Origin: Cordilura impudica
Taxonomy: Eukaryota > Arthropoda > Insecta > Diptera > Scathophagidae
Reading direction: 5' to 3'
Length of the DNA: 64,000 nt
Assembly: GCA_963682025.1 (NCBI GenBank)
Contig: OY821518.1
Coordinates: 147,747,095-147,811,094 of the forward strand
Shown: one piece after another, positions 58,035 through 64,000 of the stretch
Layout of the letters: each line of letters opens with the position of its first letter
How positions within the stretch are numbered: the first letter of the stretch is position 1
Program-made: the position numbers and the translations under genes
Notes under the pieces: model-generated
Databases searched by the model: none
Told to the model about the DNA's origin: nothing
The model's input: only the letters and a program-made list of their open reading frames with translations

Positions 58035-60240
58035 GTAAACACATCATCCATTTCTACCACTTCTACATTTCCTGAAGTAGTGAGAATGAAAATTGGTGAA
58101 TTTTGACAACAAATAAAAGTTAATTGAAGAAACATTTTACAGCCTCCACGTGTAAATATATTCAAGAATAAATTTTAAGGATATCACCCTTTCCATGTGA
58201 TATCTGTTGACATCGCCGCTCGTTTGGTTGTGATTTTCTTGCTACATATGGCCGGGACGTTCTTTCATTCCCTGATGCGTCAAAATGTTAATATCTTCCT
58301 GCTCGGTCATTATGAATGCAATATTTCATTCCTCTTGAACTTTAATCTTCAATATTGAATTTTTCCGTGCTCTCCATTGTTATCTACTTTTTCGACTTTA
58401 TGACAGCATTTTTCTGTAATTGACAAAGTATCCAAGCTTCCTCCCAGAACACAAAAATTTCTTTCAGTGTGAGTTTTTCGGCATCACGGAAAAAATCCAA
58501 CGTTACGCATGTTGTAAAATAATGACTTTTGCATTTGGTGATTATAAGGTAGTTTGTTGCCGGTTATGTGATGAGATGAATGTCCAATTAAGTAAAACTG
58601 ACTATTACCTTGGACACGAACATTGGACGAGGTACTAGCTATTTGCACTTAATTTTTTAACTGATTAAATACTTTAATCTTTTCATACCGAACTGTTCAC
58701 TTTGAACAACAAGCTGTAAATTATTATTTCTCTTAAAATACATTAATAAACGCCACATTAAAATCAAATTGGGGATTCTCCGATTAATAGTAGATGCCAG
58801 ATGGGGTCATATTATTTTTTTCCGAAACCCTAGGTTATTAAGATAATGTATAGCGTTTAAAAGTGGGGAACTGATTAATTTTTGGTACAAAGAATTTAGA
58901 AAGATTACATATACAGAATATTTCACAAAATCCCATTTTTCTCGAAATCCGCAAAAATAAAATCCTTGTCAAAAATATTATGGCACAGGGATTTACTTAA
59001 AAATTCCCACAGTTAATCCTTGACATGCATTTAATAAAACCTTAAATACCAGATCCATTTTTCTAAATTTCGTTTAAGAAAATTTTTTAAAACTTGAAAA
59101 AGGACTTCAAAATTTTATCAAAAAATTTCCCATTTTCGGTCTCAATGCGCAATAAGTTAACAACGTGGTAATACAACAATATTTCATATCTGATTTGTTA
59201 TAAGTATAGAGACAAAAAATTTATGGTTTTAATCAATTTGTATAAGTTGAAAAAAATGCTATCAAATTTCATGACCTAGTTTTTTTTAAACAAAAGTGGT
59301 CTGGGGCATTTGCTATTTCTTGGCAAATTTTTATTCGATTTTAAATTTTTACAGCTTTTTGAAAAGACAATTTAATACTGATCCCGATTTTTATAACAAC
59401 TTGTCGGAAAAATTAAACTATAGAACGAAATTATCGTAAAATCTCAAAAAAAAAAAGTCATATTTTCCCCATATGAACACACTTGAAATTGTCAATCGAT
59501 TTCCGGCGCGACTTTTCTTTATCCGATTGTTCCCAAACTTCACATTTATTAGTTTTATATTGAAAGGTAACAAACTGGACCCGCCTATCCCCAGAAATCG
59601 CAATTCGAAAAATGTCTATATAACGTAGGACCGACCACTCTAGTATACGTACATATGTAGGTATATTATTTTTAAATTAAAAACTAAATCCATATTTAAT
59701 AAATATTTTCCCCATCCAAAATGATTTACAGATACCTTTCTCAAAAATTTTGAGAAAAAGAAATGGGCCTTGACGGTTTATAATATGTTAAATATGCTAC
59801 TTTTTTAAGCTGATCTTTTTTCTTAAATACTTTTGTATGCGTCCTTTTTACTCTTTTTAATCTTTAAACTAAATTTACTCATTAAAATTTATTTAAAATA
59901 AATAAATAATTCATTTTCATTAAATACAATTAATAAAGTTTTACCTATTTGTATACGTATCCTTTAACTTAATTTAAATTTAACTAAATTGGTAAATGAT
60001 AAAGATATTTCCTTCCTAAATGATAAAGATATTTCCTTTTTCACGATGGTTATAATTTTTATGAACAGAATTTTTGTAATTTTCATTTTGTATTGTTTTT
60101 CTAGGTGTTTGCATAACCGTATATGTAAATTTGAGTTCAACCTAAATCTGGCAAATGCAACTTTGTTTTGAATTTTAATTACCAGTTGTCAAAGTATTTA
60201 CAATCAGTAAATTTCGATGTTGTGATATTAATTTAGTTAT
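58035..60240. other. AT-rich sequence without a supported gene
   Basis: 58035-58390 may continue the minus-strand relic left of Transib A. AAATGATAAAGATATTTCCTT is duplicated at 59994 and 60019. An open frame at 58420-58638 is unrecognised. Confidence 0.35.
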
Positions 60241-60242
60241 AA

Positions 60243-60830
60243 ATCGAGTAGATTCAATACGCCGAGATGTGGACAACGAATTTGAAAAGTTGTATCAAGC
60301 GGTTTCTACAATGGCTAATTTGTTTGGAATCAGCCCAGAAGAGTGGGAACGCAATTATAAAAACAGAGAGCCCAAAGGAATACTACAGAGCAACATTATT
60401 TATTCCATATTTAGACGAAATGATTTCTAGTCTAAAAGATAGATTTACCTCTCAGGAAAATATTATAAAATCTCTATACAACGTAGTTCCCACCCACGTT
60501 ATAAACTTCTCATGTAATGATTTTGAAAATTACAAAAATGAGATGAAGGAACCACATCAAAATATTCCAGCTGAACTATCTCTTTGGATTGAGTTTTGGA
60601 AGGATCGTTATCCATTAGATACCTTTGGAATGTGCGATGAAAATCTTTTTTCATTTATATTTATTTTGTTAAAAATTTTATTTGTCAAATCTGTCACAAC
60701 AGCTAAAACATACCTTCGTAATAACATGTGCGAGGAAAGGTTTTCTTCGCTAGCATTAATATCAAAATATCGGATAATTGATCAAATTATTGAAATATTT
60801 TTAGCTTTAAATAGGAAATTTGATTTTTAA
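60243..60830 (+). pseudogene. hAT transposase C-terminal part (ZMYM/DUF4371-like)
   Basis: 60243-60360 encodes RRDVDNEFEKLYQAVSTMAN and LFGISPEEWERNYKNR. After a frame change, KEYYRATLFIPYLDEMISSL and LKDRFTSQENIIKSLYNVVP follow. The dimerisation region has ENLFSFIFILLKIL then VKSVTTAKTYLRNNMCEERF. Here the highly conserved ERSFSTLRR segment between VTTA and TYLRN is deleted. No terminal repeats or 8-bp duplication were identified around it. Confidence 0.75.
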
Positions 60831-60839
60831 ATTGTTCTC

Positions 60840-61770
60840 ATATGTATATAATATTTTTTTGATTGATCTCATAAATAAATAACCTGTTTCTGAAACAACA
60901 CCAAAATTTAGTTTTAACAATAAAAGGTAGAGATTTCACGAACAAAGTATTCGGCTTTCTACCGAATAACAAATATTCGGCATTGGGTTTAAGTCGAAAG
61001 TCGAATAATTTAATTACTCATATGGACATACACAAATCAACGCTGTGTAGTATCTCAGTTCAATTATTCGAATTGCAAATATTAGATCCGTTTTGGCGGT
61101 TGAAAACAATTTTAAAAACTATCTTCAGAGAAACTATAATATTCGTGTATTTCTAGCAATAAGTAATTTTTGTATTTTACTCATAAGGACGACCTCAACA
61201 ATAAATTCTTAAACACTTTAATCTACATATGCGGCGTTTCATGTCAAGTGATCCAACTTTTGAAACCAATGTCTTCTGATCGGGATGAAATTTGCATCAA
61301 GGTTAGTCCTATTGGAAGTAGTTTAGACACAATTTTTCAATAAGATCGGTTCAGAACTCTCTGAATTGGAGGGGGTCAAAGTTTAACATTTTAACCAAAC
61401 AGGTGTTTCTTCTCAACCATGTAACTTTTTACCTATTGTTCTTAGCAAAATTTGTCCCAAATAGTTTAGATAGATATTTCTTCAGTCTTTCGGAGAAAAA
61501 TTAAAAAAAAAATAAAAAAAAATTTTTGACTTATTTTTTGCAAAATCAAAAATTTTTTGGACTTTTTTTTCAAAAAAGGAAATTTTTTTTCATTTTGTTT
61601 TTTTGCTCAAAAGAAGCTTAGGTTTTTTCCTTTAAGAGCTTTTTGGTCGCTTAGCGGGGTGCGACTGGGATATCTATCAAAAAAATGTTTTGTAACTCAA
61701 GACAACGGGTTTTCAATTTTTACCATATGCACTATTTCGAATTTTTTTCCTATTAGTGTGTAAGTGTTTC
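60840..61770. other. AT-rich sequence without a gene
   Basis: ATTCGGC words near 60950-60980 are locally repeated. The frame at 61557-61763 is low in complexity. Confidence 0.4.
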
Positions 61771-61777
61771 TAAAACC

Positions 61778-62400
61778 TTAAAAATAAAGCATATACTGAG
61801 AAACTAGACAAATTAACCTTTCAGACGGTATGTAATATACCATCGACAAGCGGTATAAAAGCATGGTATTGAGCGGTGCCATCGATTGTTTGTTTTTAAA
61901 ATGTTGACGAGCTCCGTCCGAAACATAGTATACCTTCTCTACTGTAAATTTAGATTTTAGTATTATCTTCTGATACTCATAATCTGCAACGGTATCATGT
62001 TTTAAATCGTCGGATATGATTGCCATACTTTTGTGTTCCACTTTTTCATCTTTCATGTAGTAAAATGCTTAGTGGAATGCTTGTATGGCATCCTGAAGAA
62101 CATATTTATAGTTTTCTGCGAAGTCATATGATATAACGAATTCACCAGACTTCAAATGTATCTTCAAATCCTTGAAGAATGACCATTACTCTTTGACTAA
62201 AAAGTCAAATTTACCCTCCTTTAAGAGTTGATTAAATTCTCTTGATCAATGTGGTTTCCGGGCAATTTGAACATTCACCTAACTGGCAAGAAGTTGTTGC
62301 AATAGGACACATAGTCAATTTAAAGCTATGGCGATAATTGTATAAATCTTCTGGCGAATCAGTAAGTCAACAGCTGAACCTAGTAACGCCAAGAAAAAAT
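61778..62400 (-). pseudogene. Unclassified transposon protein, DDE-like core (minus strand)
   Basis: From about 62300: FSNCPETT-like Cys residues in a broken frame, KFDFLVKE.WSFFKDLKIHL, KSGEFVISYDFAENYKYVLQ, then KDEKVEHKSMAIISDDLKHD and KVYYVSDGARQHFKNKQSM. YDFAENY, ISDDLKHD and YVSDGA..HFKN are conserved in a large family of animal transposon proteins that I recognise by motif but cannot name. The Asp-containing motifs suggest an RNase H-fold transposase. Stops and frameshifts are present. Confidence 0.6.
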
Positions 62401-63352
62401 TGGCAAAAAAGCAGCGAATAAAGGCGACAAATAAGCTGGATGAAAGACTGGGTATTTAAAAATTTACAAAACTTTATTTCATCAGCTGCAATAAATTAAT
62501 TAAAAAATAGTTGTGTTATAAATGGCTCTAATGTGATTAAGATTAAATTTTATTAAATTATTTATTTTTTTATTTTTATTATTATTATTATGTAGGGTTT
62601 GAGACTCTTTATAGGTAATAAATAAATAGGGACAAAGCCAGACATATCCGTCCAATCTGTCCACTAATTATTAAAATTATAATAATCGCCAATTCGCCAA
62701 CGATTAATTTTTATTTTATTTATTTTTTATTATTTTATCATTTATAAAAAAAGGCTTTTTCTATATTTTTTGAGTTGTTTATTATTCAATTAATTAGAAA
62801 AGAATGAATAAAATTGTATTTTGTTTGCTCTTTAAATAGACAAAAATAAATGACAGAAGACACGAAGGTATTAAGTGAAAAATAAATAAATATACATATG
62901 GGCATTTCCGCAGAGGGTCTAAATTATTTTATAATATTAATAAATATATGGCAACCCTAATTGCATTTAATTTTTGAACTTTTTTTATAGCATTTTTAAA
63001 CCTTTTAGCAGGTTTTCCCGATCCATATTGAAACCTTATTTAAAATAAAATATTTGGCAATATTTGCTTCAATGGCTTGCCACAGATGTTGTTTACCTTT
63101 CACAACATGAGAGAAATATTTTTGAAAAACGGTAAATTTTGTGCATTCTCTTTTAGTTTCTTTTTCCGTGCATCCGTAACGCTGAAGGTATAATTGTTCT
63201 TGGTGTCAATAAGTACAGAGCAGACGGGACTATAAGTTATCATTTAAGTGAAGAGACTGAAAAGACGCTTGTAGTTGATCAAAAAAAAAAACAATAGGAC
63301 TGATAGAAAGATTTTGTGAAATTAACCATTGAACTTTGGTGACGTCCGTAAC
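62401..63352. other. AT-rich sequence without a gene
   Basis: Simple TTA-rich runs near 62550-62760. CATCCGTAACG near 63171 and CGTCCGTAACG near 63344 are similar words. No gene was recognised. Confidence 0.4.
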
Positions 63353-63422
63353 GGTAAGTTCATGTAATTTAATATTGTGCACTAATTGTTAGTTTTTAAC
63401 ATCTACATTTTTTTTTTTGAAG

Positions 63423-64000
63423 ATGGAAAAAGATGAAGTAACGACGGGAAGCATTCGGGTCAGAAGATATAGATATAAATTGAGAAGTAATGAAGCAGAA
63501 TGGTTAAAATTTTGCGCAAAGGAGGCTGAAAGAAAAAAGTTGTGTCGTCAAAAGCAGATTTTAAAAGGAAATTTAATATAAACTAAAATGCTGAAGGAGA
63601 AACATAGGATTCGTCAAAAAAAATATCGTCATGATAAAAAAGGACATATTGGAAAGGCATATAAAAGTACCCAAACATTTACGAAAGCAATGCACAAAAC
63701 CGAAAAGAGTTTACCAAATGACATGAAAAAAAGTAGCTATTGTAAGAAAGCTGTACCACAAATATGTAAAACCAAAAAAGGTAAAAACTGATATTGAAAA
63801 CAAAATTTATAACTTCTACGTGCGTTACGATACAAGCTCCAGATAAAAAAGATACAATTATTAGTAACGGAAAAATGGTTGCCAAGCGTTTTATGAAAAT
63901 GACAGTATCAGAAGCATACGTGTCATTCAAGGTCGAATATCCTCATTCAAATATTGGAAAGACAATTTTCTTCGAAAAACGACCATCGCACGTAAAATTA
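63423..64000 (+). pseudogene. Unclassified transposon protein, N-terminal part, running off the window
   Basis: ATG at 63423 (MEKDEVTTGSIRVRRYRYKL), with an in-frame stop near 63579 and then a Lys/Arg-rich region to 63788. Two frames later: ENKIYNFYVRYDTSS and APDKKDTIISNGKMVAKRFM, followed by EAYVSFKVEYPHSN and FFEKRPSHVKL at the window edge. The order (basic coiled N terminus, FY.RDD.S, GKKDTI, F...RP..V) is that of the same family as 61778-62400, which holds a later part on the other strand. A possible 5' untranslated intron (GTAAGT at 63354, AG at 63422) precedes the ATG. Confidence 0.55.

Overview
This is a piece of an insect nuclear genome, almost certainly a higher fly (Diptera, Brachycera). 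It is AT-rich and holds one recognisable host gene, split by short introns, in a sea of decayed transposons. The host gene (16563-18718, + strand) reads as an odorant receptor very close to my memory of Drosophila Or24a. A dispersed repeat of about 780 bp with a (CCGT)n core resembles repeats I remember from house-fly and blow-fly type genomes, so a calyptrate fly is plausible. The sequence alone does not fix the species.

Layout. 0.5-4 kb: a Helitron with its terminal hairpin and CTAG end, carrying an inserted inverted-repeat element and a nested Harbinger-like MITE. 4.6-9 kb: non-autonomous Helitron ends, a MITE, hairpins. 9-11.8 kb: a 5'-truncated LINE with a perfect 14-bp target duplication. 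12-16 kb: Tc1-like, LINE (minus) and mariner remnants. 16.5-18.8 kb: the odorant receptor. 18.9-20.6 kb: a second, inverted copy of the first Helitron abutting another Helitron. 20.6-25.6 kb: dispersed repeat, MITEs, a Tc1-like element with long terminal repeats. 25.6-30.8 kb: a decayed gypsy-type retrotransposon with a Transib element inserted in its gag. 31.1-31.8 kb: a short mariner. 34.8-38 kb: a second Transib. 39.6-46.5 kb: foldback, hAT and MITE elements. 50.3-51.2 kb: a Penelope-like element. 52.1-58 kb: a third Transib with a piggyBac inside it. 60-64 kb: hAT remnant and two parts of an unclassified transposon protein family.

The most notable content is three separate Transib elements. 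Transib is the superfamily from which the vertebrate V(D)J recombinase RAG1 is thought to derive. Each is bounded by a perfect 5-bp target duplication (CGTCG, CAGAG, CACCG). Each end has a CAC-starting heptamer, and in two of the three elements one or both ends match the recombination-signal heptamer CACAGTG exactly. In all six ends a 23-bp spacer can be drawn before an A-rich tract. Two copies keep RAG1-core-like sequence with recognisable catalytic positions. All copies look dead: one has lost a catalytic aspartate and has a piggyBac in a TTAA site of its reading frame, one is frame-broken, and one keeps only its N-terminal part.

No rRNA gene, intact tRNA gene or CRISPR array was seen. Apart from the receptor, the open reading frames are transposon remnants or chance frames.
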